Positions 10,146 through 20,898 of a DNA stretch of 64,000 bases are shown here, piece after piece (the stretch's first letter is position 1; each line of letters starts with the position of its first letter). The notes under the pieces are model-generated. The model saw only the letters and a program-made list of their open reading frames with translations. It was not told the origin of the DNA and ran no database searches. Origin of the DNA: Closterium sp. Naga37s-1 (taxonomy: Eukaryota > Streptophyta > Zygnematophyceae > Desmidiales > Closteriaceae). The stretch is from the NCBI GenBank assembly GCA_947471745.1, contig CANJKZ010001109.1, forward strand, positions 2,232,001-2,296,000, in the 5' to 3' direction. The position numbers and the translations under genes were made by a program.

Positions 10146-13100
10146 TACGCAACGCATCAGCTCAACCTTCAGCCCCGGGTCTCCTTGCCAGAGACCTCCC
10201 CCACCTTGCGGTGGACGGGGAAGGTTGGCGATGCGTCTGCGTTTCGTGTCTGGGGATCTCGGGCGTTTGTCCGCGACTTGTCTGCGGACAAGCTGCCCCC
10301 CCGTGCTGTTCCCTGCGTCTTCCTTGGCTTCCCCCCTGACGCGCCTGGGTGGCAATTTTACCACCCCACCTCGCGCCGTGTTCTGTCCTCCCAGGACGTC
10401 ACCTTTGACGAGTCGGTGCCTTACTACCGTCTCTTCCCCTACCGCACTGCGCCCCACCCCCCGCCGCCGCTCTTCCTTGCGCCAGGTCCTCCCCCGGTAG
10501 ACCCCCTCCCCCCTCTGGGTCCTGCCCCGTCAGGTGTGTCCCAGGTAGACGCGGTCGAGCCTGTCGAGGTAGCTGTTGACTCTGGTTCTGCTAGAGGTAC
10601 TGAGCCTGCGGGTGCCGGGTCTGGAGGTGCTGAGCCTGAGGGTGCGGAGCCTGGGGGTGCTGAGTCCAGGGGTGCGGAGCCTGGGGGTGCTGAGCCTGGG
10701 GGTGCTGAGTCTAGGGGTGCTGAGCCTGGGGGTGCTGAGCCTGGGGGTGCGGAGCCTGGGGGTGCTGGGCCTGCTCGTGTGGCCTCTCGCGGTGCTTCGT
10801 CGAGGCGGGAGCCACTCTCTCCGCAGGAGCTGCGCGAGTGGTTTGCCCGACGCTGGAGCCGTGCTGCTGGAGCTGGAGGTACTACTGTTGCTGCTGGCCC
10901 CGGAGGTGCTCGTACTGGCGGTACTGGAGCTGCTGGGGGTGGGGGTGCTGCTGGGGCTGCTGGAGTTGGTCCTGCTGGAGGTACTGCTGGAGCTGCTGGC
11001 GGTACTGGAGCTGCCGGTCCTGCTGGAGTTGGTGCTGCTGGAGCTGCTGGAGCTGGAGCTGCTGGGGGTGTTGGCGCTGGTGGTTCTGCTGGCGCTGGTG
11101 CGTCTGAGGGTGCTGGAGTTGGCGCTGTTGGAGCTGGAGGAGCTACTGGCGCTGGTGCTGCCGCTGGGAGTACTGGTGCTGTCCCTGCTGGTTCTGGAGG
11201 CGCTGCGCGGCCGCGGCCGTACTTCGTTCCGCTCCTTGAGCAGGTTCTTGGTCTCCCGCCTTCTACTGGTCCTGCTCCTCCCTTAGAGTGTCCACAGCCT
11301 GTCCAGTCGCAGTCACAGTTACAGCCCGCCTCCCCCCTGCCTGCTCCTTCTCCCTACCCTGGTCCTACTGGAGGTCTTGCTGAGCGTCGTGCGCCTGCGT
11401 CTCGTCCTGCGTCGCCTGTTCGTGCTGCTCGCACTAGTGGTCGTGCTCCGCGTCCGCGTCCTCCTGCGGTCCCCGGCACACACCAGATGGCACTGCGTCC
11501 TTCCACTGCTCCTCTGCGTGTCCCGTTGCCGTCTCCTCCAGAGTCCTCTCTTCCTGTTCTTGCTGACCCGGAGTCTGACTCTCTTCGTGCTGCCAGTCCT
11601 ACTGTCACGCGTCTCCTGGCTACTGTTGTCACTGACCCTTCCTTTGAGTCCACTGTTGCGTCGGCCCTAGTTGCTGAGCTTGTCGACTTTGCTGCTCGCT
11701 GTCGTCTAGACTACGCTGCTAGTCTTGTTGCTGAGTCTGAGTCTGTCTGTCCTCCGTCCGTCGGGGGTGAGTGTGCTCTTAGCACGGACGTCCTTGAGGA
11801 CAGGCAGGAGGAGTTCCAGTGTTTTGCTGCTGCTTTGCCTCATCTCGTGTCCACGCTGATTGCCCCTGAGGGAGACCCGGATGCACCAGACATCCCGACT
11901 CCTCGATCGTACGCTGAGGCGATCGAGGGTCCCTACTCCTCTCAGTGGCAGTCAGCCATGGACGCAGAGATGGCTTCCTGGAAGTCCACAGGCACCTACG
12001 TCGACGAGGTTCCCCCACCTGGGGCGAACATCGTCAGTGGCATGTGGATTTTCAGGGTGAAGCGGCCGCCGGGTTCTCCGCCTGTCTTCAAGGCGCGTTA
12101 CGTGGCTCGAGGCTTCAGTCAGCGGCAGGGAGTTGACTACTTTCAGACCTTCTCTCCCACCCCGAAGATGACCACTCTTCGGGTGCTGCCGCACATAGCC
12201 GCTCAGCGCGACTACGAGCTTCACTCTCTTGACTTCAGCACAGCTTTCCTGCAGGGCAGCCTGCACGAGGAGATCTGGCTGCGCCGCCCACCTGGCTTCA
12301 CTGGGTCGTTTCCCCCTGGTACCCAGTGGAGCCTCCGGCGGCCAGTCTACGGTCTCCGCCAGGCGCCCCGTGAGTGGCACGACACACTGAGGACTACACT
12401 TGCGGCTCTTGGGTTTGCTCCTTCTACTGCCGACCCGTCGCTGTTTCTGCGCACCGACACTTCTTTGCCGCCGTTCTACATCCTCGTGTACGTCGACGAC
12501 TTGGTCTTTGCCACTGCTGACACTGCTGGACTCGCACACGTGAAGTCCGAGCTGCAGAAGAGACACACGTGCACAGACCTGGGTGAACTGCGCAGCTACC
12601 TTGGCTTGCAGATCACCCGGGACAGAGCACAGCCCACCATTACCCTGACTCAGTCACACATGGTGCAGCAGGTCCTTCAGCGCTTCGACTTCACGTACTC
12701 CTCGCCTCAGGCCACTCCTCTGTCTACTCGCCACTCGCTCTCAGCTCTGCCTTCGGATGAGTCCGTAGAGCCGAGTGGCCCGTACCCAGAGCTTGTTGGC
12801 TGCCTCATGTACCTGATGACCTGCACTCGACCTGACCTTGCATACCCTCTTAGCATCTTGGCACGCTATGTTGCTCCTGGGAGACACCGACCAGAGCACA
12901 TGGCTGCAGCGAAGAGGGTGTTGCGCTACTTGTGCAGTACGTCGGGCATGGGGCTAGTGCTTAGAGGGCGACGTCGAGTGGTCCTCACAGGTCACGCAGG
13001 CGCTTCTTGGGCTGACGACCAGGCTACGCAGCGGTCGTCACAGGGTTACACCTTCAGCCTTGGTTCCGGCTCTGTTTCGTGGCGGTCTACCCGCTCGTCT

Positions 13101-13472
13101 TCTGTTCTCGGCTCCAGCTGTGAGGCTGAGATCTACGCGGGAGCCATGGCTGCACAGGAGCTACGCTGGCTCACCTACCTGCTGACTGACCTAGGAGAGC
13201 CGCCTCGTTCTCCTCCAGTTCTGTACGTAGACAACAAGGCCATGCTGGCCTTGTGTCGGGAGCACAGACTGGAGCACAGAACGAAGCACATTGCTCTTCG
13301 CTACTTCCTTGCTCGTGAGCTGCAGCAGCGTGGTCAGCTGCGCCTTGCTTACGTGGCCTCTGAGGCCAACACTGCTGATATCTTTACCAAGGCACTTCCG
13401 CCTGGTGATCATCAGCGCTTCTGTACGATGCTAGGTCTTGTGCCTACTTGGCCTCACTTGCTCACTTCTTGA
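10146..13472 (+). pseudogene. A2 integrase C-terminus, linker, reverse transcriptase, RNase H
   Basis: Same reading frame as the preceding ORF (first internal ATG at 10185), open for 1108 codons. Order: integrase C-terminal region (TSPTLRWTG through VFLGFPPDAPGW); GAEPG pentapeptide repeats (about 10600-10780); a second-site SPQELREWFA motif (about 10815-10847); a long Gly/Ala tract (about 10860-11200); then RT with KARYVARGF, LDFSTAFLQG, YGLRQAP and YVDD (about 12488-12499); then Copia RNase H with SWADD, SSCEAE and ADIFTKALPP near the end. Apart from the upstream TAG it looks intact. It makes element cDNA and removes template RNA. Confidence 0.93.
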
Positions 13473-13669
13473 CCTTGCTTGTACTGTGATCTTTCTATAC
13501 CTGCACTTGCCTGTTTACCTTTATATATGATCTTGCATGTGAACTGGCCTTGTGGCCTTGCTCTTGTGCTCGGATTGTGTGGTGACGTTGTGATCCACCC
13601 TGAGCTTGCTTTGCTTTGCTTGACTGGTCTTGTGACCTCTTGTTCTCCCCCACTTTGCCTATGGGGGTG
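13473..13669 (+). promoter_or_regulatory. A2 3' untranslated region and polypurine tract
   Basis: AT-richer tail after the stop codon. It ends in CCTATGGGGGTG directly before the 3' LTR, the plus-strand primer site. The same CTATGGGGGTG sits next to the 3' LTR of A3 and A4. Confidence 0.8.
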
Positions 13670-13794
13670 TGTCAAACTCATATCATATAGCTTGTCGAGG
13701 CTATAGTGGGGTAGACACTATGGGGTACAGTTTCCTAGGGTTTCCTACTTGTACCCAACCTTGTGCTAGTTCATTCATTCCTCATTTCTTCACA
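13670..13794 (+). repeat. A2 3' LTR
   Basis: TGTCAAAC...TTCTTCACA, 125 bp. It is followed by the second copy of the target duplication, CTACG (13795-13799), and then by gypsy protease sequence on the minus strand. Confidence 0.95.
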
Positions 13795-13799
13795 CTACG

Positions 13800-14287
13800 G
13801 CGCGTTTCATTGTGATCGCGTTGACACGCACCGACGAAGACTCAGGCGAGCCCCAGCGAGGTAAGGCGATGTTGTTACCGTTCACTCGCACGGTGCAGTC
13901 ACCCGTCGTCCAGTCGATTCGCGGATTGTGTCGTCGCAGCCAATCACGCCCGAGTAAAATATCGGTTCCGTCGAGGGTCGTTGCGAGCATTTCCTGGCTA
14001 AACGTGAAGTTACCCCCACATCGAATCCAAACCCGGTCTACGCGTTCCCGTATCGCCAGCGGCGTGCCGTCTACCAGTCTTGCGTCGATCTAAGGTAAAC
14101 ATCTGTCCAATGGCAGTCGCAGTTTTCGTGCTGTAGCAGTGTTGATGAGGCTGTGGCTGGCTCCCCCGTCTACGAAGATTTTTACTAAGTCCGTCCCAAT
14201 TTTCCCACTAAGCAGTATGGGGCTGTCTACTGTAGTCCCCTCCTTATTCGGCCGGGTGTGGTCGATTGCGTGAACCGGCACAATCAC
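13800..14287 (-). pseudogene. G1 retropepsin-like protease region
   Basis: The minus strand shows FVDGGASHSLI at about 14155-14190, a retropepsin active-site block with DGG in place of the usual D(S/T)G. About 90 residues later comes ILLGRDWLRRHNPRIDW, typical of gypsy proteases. An in-frame stop near 14090 splits the region. The frame runs into the A2 insertion site and resumes at 6742. It would cleave the G1 polyprotein. I do not count the DGG variant as proof of inactivity. Confidence 0.8.
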
Positions 14288-14346
14288 TCGGTGAGGGTCG
14301 GTTGGGTCGGGCGAGCGGCGTGACCTGTCAGTAGAGGGCCCGTCTG

Positions 14347-15532
14347 CTACTGACTCCCAGCGTTTCCCTGCTGCTTGGTCTGTTTCTGCTGCTCGGCTTC
14401 CCCCTTTCCCTTAGCGTTTTCCGGGCATTCGCTCTTGCGATGTCTCGGCCGATTGCACGCAAAGCAACGCCCTTTGAACGGTGCGGCAGCGGCATTTGCG
14501 GCGACGGCACGTATCGTGGCGCCCTCGTTCGTCCCACGAGGCCGATGTCCCCAATGGCTGCTTCCGTAGGACCTCGGTCTCGGTCGGCGGAAGAAATCAA
14601 GTTTCTCCGCCATAACGAGAATTTCTTGAAAGTCGGTGACGCCGCGAAGCTGGATTTCCTGAGCGATGTCCTGCTTCAGGCCACCGATGTAGCGGTCGAT
14701 GCGCTCGCTCTCGTGCATGTACACCCTAAACCCTGTATCCCACCTGCTCGCATAGCTCCAGAAACTCGCTCGTGTAGTCTTGGACGGAACCGAGTTGGCG
14801 CCAAGTGCGGAGCCTCTGTCGCGCCGCGATCGAAGCCGCAATTGGCTCGAAACGAGCGCGCAGACCTGCGTACCACACGTCCCACGTGCGATACTGGGGC
14901 ACCTCCATGAAATACGACGGCGCCCAGGGTCCGGTTTGTCCTTCTCGTGTCGGTAGACTCGCGTAGTCTAACGGCTTCGTGACGATGACACGCCACCAAT
15001 CCATGGCGGGTCCTCGCAGCAACGACACGGCGTAGCGGATTTTTGCCGTATCCTCCGAGACGTAGTTGGCGTCGAAAAACACGTTCATCGTGAACAACCA
15101 CGCCTGAAAGGTAGGACCACCCCGTTGGCTGGGATCGAAGCATGGCGGACGCTGTGGCTTCAGCGGCATCGGTGACGGCAGTGCCGAACCGTCGGTTGGT
15201 GCCGAAATTGTGACGCGTGGCTGGCTTCGGGCCGCATTCGTCGCTTCGGGGTGTGTCGTGCCGTGGTCGTCGTCTCCGTCGGGGCGGACGACGCCATCAC
15301 TGGCCGCGTTCGTGGGTTGCCCCACGCTTCCGTGCTGTGATGCCTGTGGTGCGGGCTGTTCCGGAGTGCCAGGTGCTTGAGATTGTGCCTGTTGTGCTCG
15401 TGTGAGGTCATTTTGCAGGGACGAGCGTTCTGCCGTCAGCGTCGCGATTTCCTCGGCGCTCTCGCGGATTTGCCGCAGTAGATCGTTCAAGTGCTCCTGC
15501 GTGAGCGTCGTGATATCAATGTGCTCGGCCAT
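14347..15532 (-). pseudogene. G1 gag (capsid and zinc knuckle), frameshifted
   Basis: Starts with ATG at 15532 (MAEHIDITTLTQEHL). The N-terminal part has a short coiled-coil-like segment and a Pro/Gln-rich stretch. Then comes a retrotransposon Gag capsid region (FQAWLFTMNVFF, AMDWWR, DYTSEFLELCEQ). The frame shifts at about 14730-14750, after which the second half (RIDRYIGGLKQDI) continues to a classical CX2CX4HX4C zinc knuckle (CFACNRPRHRKSEC, about 14425-14470) and a Gln/Lys-rich end. Canonical gypsy architecture, inactivated by one frameshift. Confidence 0.87.
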
Positions 15533-15714
15533 TTCGAAGGGTGTCGGCTCGTCTTAGTCTAGGCGCAGTCGTGGCCGCACGCGTTTACGAGAGAACGCGA
15601 GGACATCGGCTCCTAGGTTCTAAGTTGCGTGAGTCCCTTCGAGTGAAAAATCAAAAGTTGATTTCCTGGGGTGCGGAGATGCGCGGTCCGAAATAAAGGG
15701 GCTCTGATACCAAG
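15533..15714 (-). promoter_or_regulatory. G1 leader and primer-binding site
   Basis: Short leader between LTR and gag. The minus strand reads TGGTATCAGAGC (15701-15712), a full match to the tRNA-iMet primer-site consensus, two bases inside the LTR end. Confidence 0.8.
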
Positions 15715-16041
15715 TGTTACGGGTGCAATGAATCGAAGTAGCGAGAATTGCACTAAGGTGTCAAACGAGTACAAAGATGTGAGCGAAGGCATGAGCGAAC
15801 ATTTATATGCGAACATGCAAACGGTAACGCGGTGCGTGCGAGCTAGCTAGTGCTACGCTGGCAGCGAGGCTCGGGCTAGTCCCGAAGCGAAGGCCGACAC
15901 GGCCGGGCCAGCAGTGCGAGGTTTGGCAAAACAGTGCGCGCGAAGTTGGCGAAGTCCCGTTAGCAGTAACGGGCGAACAACGGCTGTTGCTGTACGCGAT
16001 GTAGTCGGGCTCCGTAAGGAATGCCGAGAAAATTCCTTACA
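15715..16041 (-). repeat. G1 5' LTR (about 327 bp)
   Basis: The inner end is fixed by the adjacent primer-binding site. On the minus strand it ends GTAACA and probably begins TGTAAGGAATTT at 16041, where TG ends and a change to Copia sequence coincide. No second LTR is in the window, so the outer end is inferred. Confidence 0.7.
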
Positions 16042-17470
16042 CTGGTGCAGAGTAAGTTCAGATGTTGTGCATAAGTTCAGGCTTTTGAAGGAGGCTCGAC
16101 ACGGCAACCAACTCCTTCTCGGAATTCCGTTGGCTCGAGGCGGAAAACGAACCCCGTTCGTGACCGTCGATTTGCAGGGACAGCGGCATTATCTGCGTCC
16201 ACGTAGCTAGTGAGGTTGAAGGATGGCGGCGAGGAATATGATAGGCAGATGTCATGTGTGGAAATGAAGTAGTGCAGGGTGCGCTCCAGGTCCAGCATGT
16301 TTTCTGTTACTGGCTTGCGTGAGTATTGTGCCAGCTGGCTAGTGATGTACGAAAGGTCGGGTCGGCATGTGACATAGGCCGAACAACATGCAACCTAGTT
16401 GCTGTTGGTAGAGTTGGAGTCCTGCGGGCGACAGAGGTTTGATGTCCGGTTTGAAGTTGGTGTTGGGTGAGCGATAGGGAGTTCAGAGTGGTACAGGTCA
16501 AATTTTGAATCGCTCGCAAAATCGCTCCGCGTACTTAGAAGCTGACAGATGAATTTCTTCTGGCACGTAAGTGATTTTGAGCCCTAGGAACTGTGTGACT
16601 TTGTGGTTGATGGTGATGTCGACGCTCTGCGCCAGGTTCTTCTCGAACTGGTTAAGAATCACGTTGTTGGTTCTCGTGTACAACAAGTCGTCGACATAGA
16701 CTGTCAGGAGAATGTTGTAGCCGTTGAAATGAATGCGATACATCTCCGGGTTGTGCAACAGCTGTTTGAGGCCGATCTCAAACAGTATCTTATGCAGGTG
16801 CTGCTGCCAGAGTCGCGGTGCCTGCTTGACCCCGTATAGGGATTTCTCCAGTTGGCTATCCTTGGGTCTCCTTCCCCGTAGGTGTGAGGCTGCTTCACGA
16901 AAATGATTGTGTTGACTAACGCGTACAAGAACGCGTTCTTCACGTCAATCTGTCGTAGTGGTAGATGCTTTGCGGCAGCGATGGAGAGCAGAATCACGTG
17001 GCGCTGATCGTACGTACGACCCAGCTAGCCTTGAAGCGTTTGATAGTTCAGTATGCGGCGGTTTCGAAGGCGGAAAACCCATTTTCCGTATAGCACCCTC
17101 CTCCCTTCACTACTGCACGATCGACTAGGACCCAGGTGTCTTGTGACTCTAGCGCCCGTAGCTCCGCGTCCAGTGCTGCATGCCACTCCTTGGCGTGAGG
17201 GTCGGTCAAGGCTTGTCTTGGGTTCTAGGCTTCATGACGCGAGGGGCTTTGGTCGCGGTTTTGTGTGGACCTAACAGTTGTAGGCCGGCAGTTCCGCAGC
17301 AGTCACTTCAACTACATCGTCGTCGTCGTTTTCAGGTGCAGGTATTGTACTCCTTGCTAGGTCTCGGCGCCATGACGGTCCAGGTGCGGAGATAACTACT
17401 TCAACGGGAGCTAGACTACGGGCTAGGCACGGGTGCTCGTGTGATCTCTGCGTTCGTTAGTCCTTATCGT
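16042..17470 (-). pseudogene. Decayed Copia pol fragment C1 (RT and RNase H)
   Basis: Scattered minus-strand frames together show a Copia RT and RNase H. An EWHAALDAELRAL-type RT start and LYGKWVFR lie at about 17060-17200, QIDVKNAFLYALV at about 16930, VYVDDLLY (catalytic) at about 16690, FLGLKI at about 16580, and RNase H SYVDADNA at about 16200. It carries several stops and frameshifts and is clearly dead. Codon use is less GC-rich than in family A and the sequence differs from families A, B and D, so I treat it as a fourth family. No LTR was recognised. Confidence 0.82.
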
Positions 17471-18518
17471 TTCCCTAGTGCACACACAGCTTGCTACTTC
17501 ACAGGGAGAATTGGCAAGAGTTTTTACTAGAGAAAGTTGACAACAATGATACAATGAAGTTGGCATGGCAAGACTACATCAGAGCTAGCATTCAGGTCGG
17601 CCAACTGCCAGCGCAGCTTGGTCGACCGCGTTCCAGCACGACTCGGTCGACCGCGCTCCAGCGGTGCAAAGTCGACGGCGTGCCAACGTCGCAGGTTGAC
17701 GGCGTGCCAGCGTTGCTCACGCAGAACAGCAGCGCACCCGCTTCGCAGGTGCGCGCAGATGATTGGCTTGCAGAGTCTCGTCACCTGCACAGCGCACACA
17801 CCACGTCAACCTCGCGCTGACGACTGCTTCTGATCTGCCACGTCGACCTCGGGATACCACCCCCGAGGTCGGGCTCGCCAGCTTCGCCTGGGCGACCGTC
17901 GCATTCCTCCGCAGAACCTCGTCACCCAGGTAACCTGGTCGACCGGGCAACCACGTCGACCAGCTGCTCCCGTACGTGCCCGTCGACCTCCCAAGTCGAC
18001 GACCACCTCCATGTCGACCTCACCAGGTCGACCACGCCCCTGGTCGACCAGTTCCAGGTCGACGTCCCTTCTGTCGACCAGCACCACGTCGACCAGCAGT
18101 CCTGGTCGACCAACCACCAAGTCGACCAGCGCAGTTGTCGGCCGACCACCCAAGTCGGCTACCCGAAGTCGGCGTCACGAAGTTGACGTCCTCCGCAGGT
18201 CGACTCCCAAGTCGACCTCCCTGAAGTCGGCGCCACCCTGAAGTCGGCGCCCGTGCAGTGGTCCCCGTGCAGGTCGACCTCCTCGTCAACCAGCTCGCCC
18301 ACTGCTGCTGGTCGGCTGCTCCCCTCACACCCGACCACGAAGTCGGTCCGCCCAAGCGCGGACGGGGCCAACACACAACTCACGTTGACACTCCCCTGCC
18401 GCGTTCACGCTTGGGCCCCCAGCCCACACGGCAGTACTCCTCGGAGACTAGCTCGTCGACGTGCACCCAACACACAGCACGTCGTCCACCGCACCAGCCA
18501 TGCAAGAGGGCATGGCGC
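17471..18518. repeat. GTCGAC-rich low-complexity stretch between C1 and B1
   Basis: No gene seen. From about 17620 to 18280 the palindrome GTCGAC, mostly as GGTCGACC, occurs some 20 times. At 18010-18130 the spacing is close to 15-16 bp. A related AGTCGGC motif continues to about 18250. The right part (about 18300-18518) is likely the B1 3' untranslated region. I could not delimit a B1 LTR in it. Confidence 0.6.
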
Positions 18519-19884
18519 CTACTGCTGCACGTCGTCAACTTCGTCGCCCACGTCGGCCAAGCGCACCTGGCCGATGGCGACGGAGCACCGGTTGAAGGCC
18601 GGATAGTGCAGCGCCTTCGTCAGGAAGTCGGCCGGCTGCTCAGCGGTCGGGATGTACATCAGCGAGAACTTCCCGCGCTTCACCATGTGCTGCAGCCAGG
18701 CCTGTCGCCGCTCCATGTGCTTGAGGTTGCCCGTCAACCCCATGCCCTCGGCGACTGTGATGGCCGACTTGTTGTCCACCCGGAGGACGGTCGGCTTCCC
18801 AGCATCCAGCTGCTGGAACTCTGTGAGGAGGAAGCGAAGTCGACGTCCCTCCTTCCCGGCTTCGGTGGCCGCCACGTACTCCGACTCGGTCGACGACAAC
18901 GTCGTGCACTTGATGCGCTGGCTCGACCAGGAGACCGCGACCCCTCCGTAGACAAACACGTAGCCGCCCGTGCTCGTCCTGTTCTGCTTGTCACCGGCGT
19001 CGTCGGCGTCCACGTAGCCGACCAGCTCCAGCGACTCAGGTCCACCGCCGAACTCCAAGGCGGTGTCGCGCGTGTTGGCGAGGTAGGCGAGGCAGCGGTC
19101 GACCTCGCGCCAGTGCTGGTCGCTCCTCACCGTGAGACCGCTCCCCAGCTTGCTGCAGGCGAAGGCGATGTCCGGCCTCATCGTCGTCGCCGCGAACTGC
19201 AGCGAGCCGACCTTCTGCCGGTACTCCTCCTCCTGTCGCTCCAGTGCCTCCTCGTCGTCGAAGGTGAGCTCGGTGTAGGCGTTGACCGAGACCGGCGTCT
19301 TCGGAGTCCGCCTGGTCTGCTCCTCGTCGATGAAGCGCCTACGCAGCTTGTCGGCGTAGCCCTGCTGGTGCAGCCACAGCTTCCCCGCCAACCTGTCGCG
19401 GACGATCTCCAGCCCGAGGTACTTCTGCACCGGCGAGATCTCACGCAGCTCGAAGGCGGACTCCAGCAGCTCCTTCAGCTCCTTCAGCATCTCGGTGCTG
19501 CTGCTGGCGGCGAGCAGGTCGTCGACGTAGACCAGCACCCAGCAGCCCACTCCGGCCTCTCCGACCTTGAAGTAAAGAGCCTCGTCGACCTGGCTCTTCT
19601 TCCACCCGGCGCGGACCAGCACGTCGTTGAGCGCCAAGTACCACAGCAGCGGCGACTGCTTCAGCCCGTACAGGCTCTTCAGCAGCTTGCAGACCCGGCC
19701 GGTTCCGTCGTTGAAGTAGTCCGGCTGAGTCATGTAGAGCACCCGGTCGAGCTTGCTCTGCAGGAAGGCGTTCTTCATGTCGAGCTGCATCAGGTTGAGG
19801 TTGAGGACGGCGACGATGCTGAGGAAGATCCTCAGGGTGACGTAGCTGCCCACCGGCGCGAACGTCTCGTCGTAGTCGGCGCCA
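18519..19884 (-). pseudogene. B1 reverse transcriptase and RNase H
   Basis: The minus-strand frame contains DETFAPVGSYVTLR, QLDMKNAFLQSKL, YGLKQSPLLW, the catalytic YVDDLLA (about 19515-19535), KYLGLEI, GSLQFAATTMRPDIAF, and Copia RNase H with GYVDADDAGD, STESEYVAATEAGKEG, DNKSAI and ADFLTKAL. It ends at 18519. The N-terminal RT block is missing: the upstream linker text KEALAS jumps to GADYDETFAP, a deletion of several dozen codons near 19885 that also changes the frame. Confidence 0.9.
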
Positions 19885-20898
19885 GCTCGCCAACGCCTCC
19901 TTCACCGTCATCGTCGAGATATCCCAACGGTGTTCGGGGTCGGCCAGCATGTCTGGGTCGAGCTCCGGAAACTCCTCATCGTCCTCGGCGTCGTCGTACA
20001 GCAGGTCATCGTCGTCGTCGACGTCGTAAACCGTGGTGAAAGCAGCGGGGACGAAGAAGTCGGGTGGCCTCCGAACTCTGTCCGACTTCCGGGTTTCCGG
20101 CCGAACCTCCACCACGTCACTCTTGGTGGACTCCCCGGCGTCACCGTCTTCACTGCCCTCGTCGTCCTGCTGCACCTCGGTCGACCTCTCCCCTGTGGTC
20201 GGCTCCCCTGCCGACGGCCCGGTTGCCGACTGCTCCGTGGTTGGCTGCACTGCTGCCTGCTCCCCTGTCGGCTACTGCTCCTCGACCTGTTCCTCCCCTA
20301 TCGACGTCGACTTCAATCCCACGTCGACCTGCCGCTCGTCACGTCGGCCACCGGCGATGCCCTTGGCCGGCGCCGAAGGCGACGTCCCACTACTCCCCTC
20401 ATCGCCGGAGGCCGACACAGGAGTCAGCCCGTGCAGGTCGGCCACGAGGGGAGGGGCAGGGGTCGCAGAGGGGGGGGTAGAGGGGTGGACGTCCTCGACG
20501 TCCTCAGCAGCAAGCTCACCGACCTCGGCAAGCAGTGGCAGCGTCGCTGAAGAGGTGTCGGTGGGCGGGGTGGACGACGAGCGGCCGGACACCGGCCCGT
20601 GCTCCGACTTCCACTCGGCCAGCGACATCTCCTCGTAGAACACCACGTCCGACGTGGTGACTACCCGGTTGGAGTCGACGTCGAGGAGCTCCCAGCCCTT
20701 GCTCGCCGCCGACACGCCGAGGTGAAGGCCCCACCTGGCCTTCGGCTTCAGCTTCCCACCACGCAGCTGCTCGGGGACAAGGAATTGCGCCATGCAGCCC
20801 CACACCCGCGCCAGCGACAAGTCGGGCCTCTGCCCGGTCAGTAGCTGGTACGGTGTCGTCCCAGACGGCAGCGTCGACCGCTCAAGGCAGTTGCGAAC
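19885..20898 (-). pseudogene. B1 integrase C-terminal region and acidic linker
   Basis: Same frame as the upstream integrase after the TAG at 20898-20900. It contains PYQLLTGQRPDLSLARVWGC and a chromodomain-like KGWELLDVDSN region of Copia integrase. Then follow a Ser/Pro/Thr/Glu-rich linker and a very acidic tract (DVDDDDDLLYDDAEDDEEF, about 19960-20020). TAG at 20272-20274 interrupts the linker. Confidence 0.85.

Larger units (their letters stand above)
6743..13794 (+). mobile_element. Copia LTR retrotransposon A2, structurally complete
   Basis: 7052-bp plus-strand Copia element. The LTRs (6743-6867 and 13670-13794) are 125 bp each and differ at about three positions. The 5-bp target duplication CTACG is at 6738-6742 and 13795-13799. 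Internal order: primer-binding site and hairpin, minisatellite leader, Gag remnant with zinc-knuckle-like site, protease, integrase, GAEPG/Gly-Ala linker, RT, RNase H, purine tract. The Gag capsid region present in A1 is absent. One TAG (10143-10145) interrupts an otherwise open frame of 1721 codons. It is inserted in gypsy G1, so it is younger than G1. Its clean insertion structure despite the missing capsid suggests it was packaged in trans. Confidence 0.96.
13795..16041 (-). mobile_element. Ty3/gypsy LTR retrotransposon G1, 5' part
   Basis: Minus-strand gypsy element: 5' LTR (15715-16041), primer-binding site, gag and protease here, with RT continuing at 6153-6742 beyond the A2 insertion. 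The remaining RT, RNase H and integrase would lie beyond A1, outside the window. It is adjacent to decayed Copia C1 at 16042; CTGGT (16042-16046) would be its target duplication if G1 inserted into C1, but the partner is not visible. The older age of G1 relative to A1 and A2 follows directly from the nesting. Confidence 0.88.

Noticed and set aside
10576..11286. Leu/Val-rich ORF resembling a membrane protein (similar ones at 32495-33385 and 1304-1990)
   Set aside because: Out-of-frame reading of the GAEPG and Gly/Ala linker repeats of A2, A4 and A1.
15701..15712. tRNA-like sequence
   Set aside because: Only the 12-nt primer-binding complement of the tRNA-iMet 3' end is present. There is no tRNA gene here or at 54139-54150 or 59772-59783.
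18258..20039. 593-codon plus-strand ORF
   Set aside because: It is antisense to the B1 RT and RNase H, which show clear catalytic motifs on the minus strand. It reflects high GC content, not a gene.
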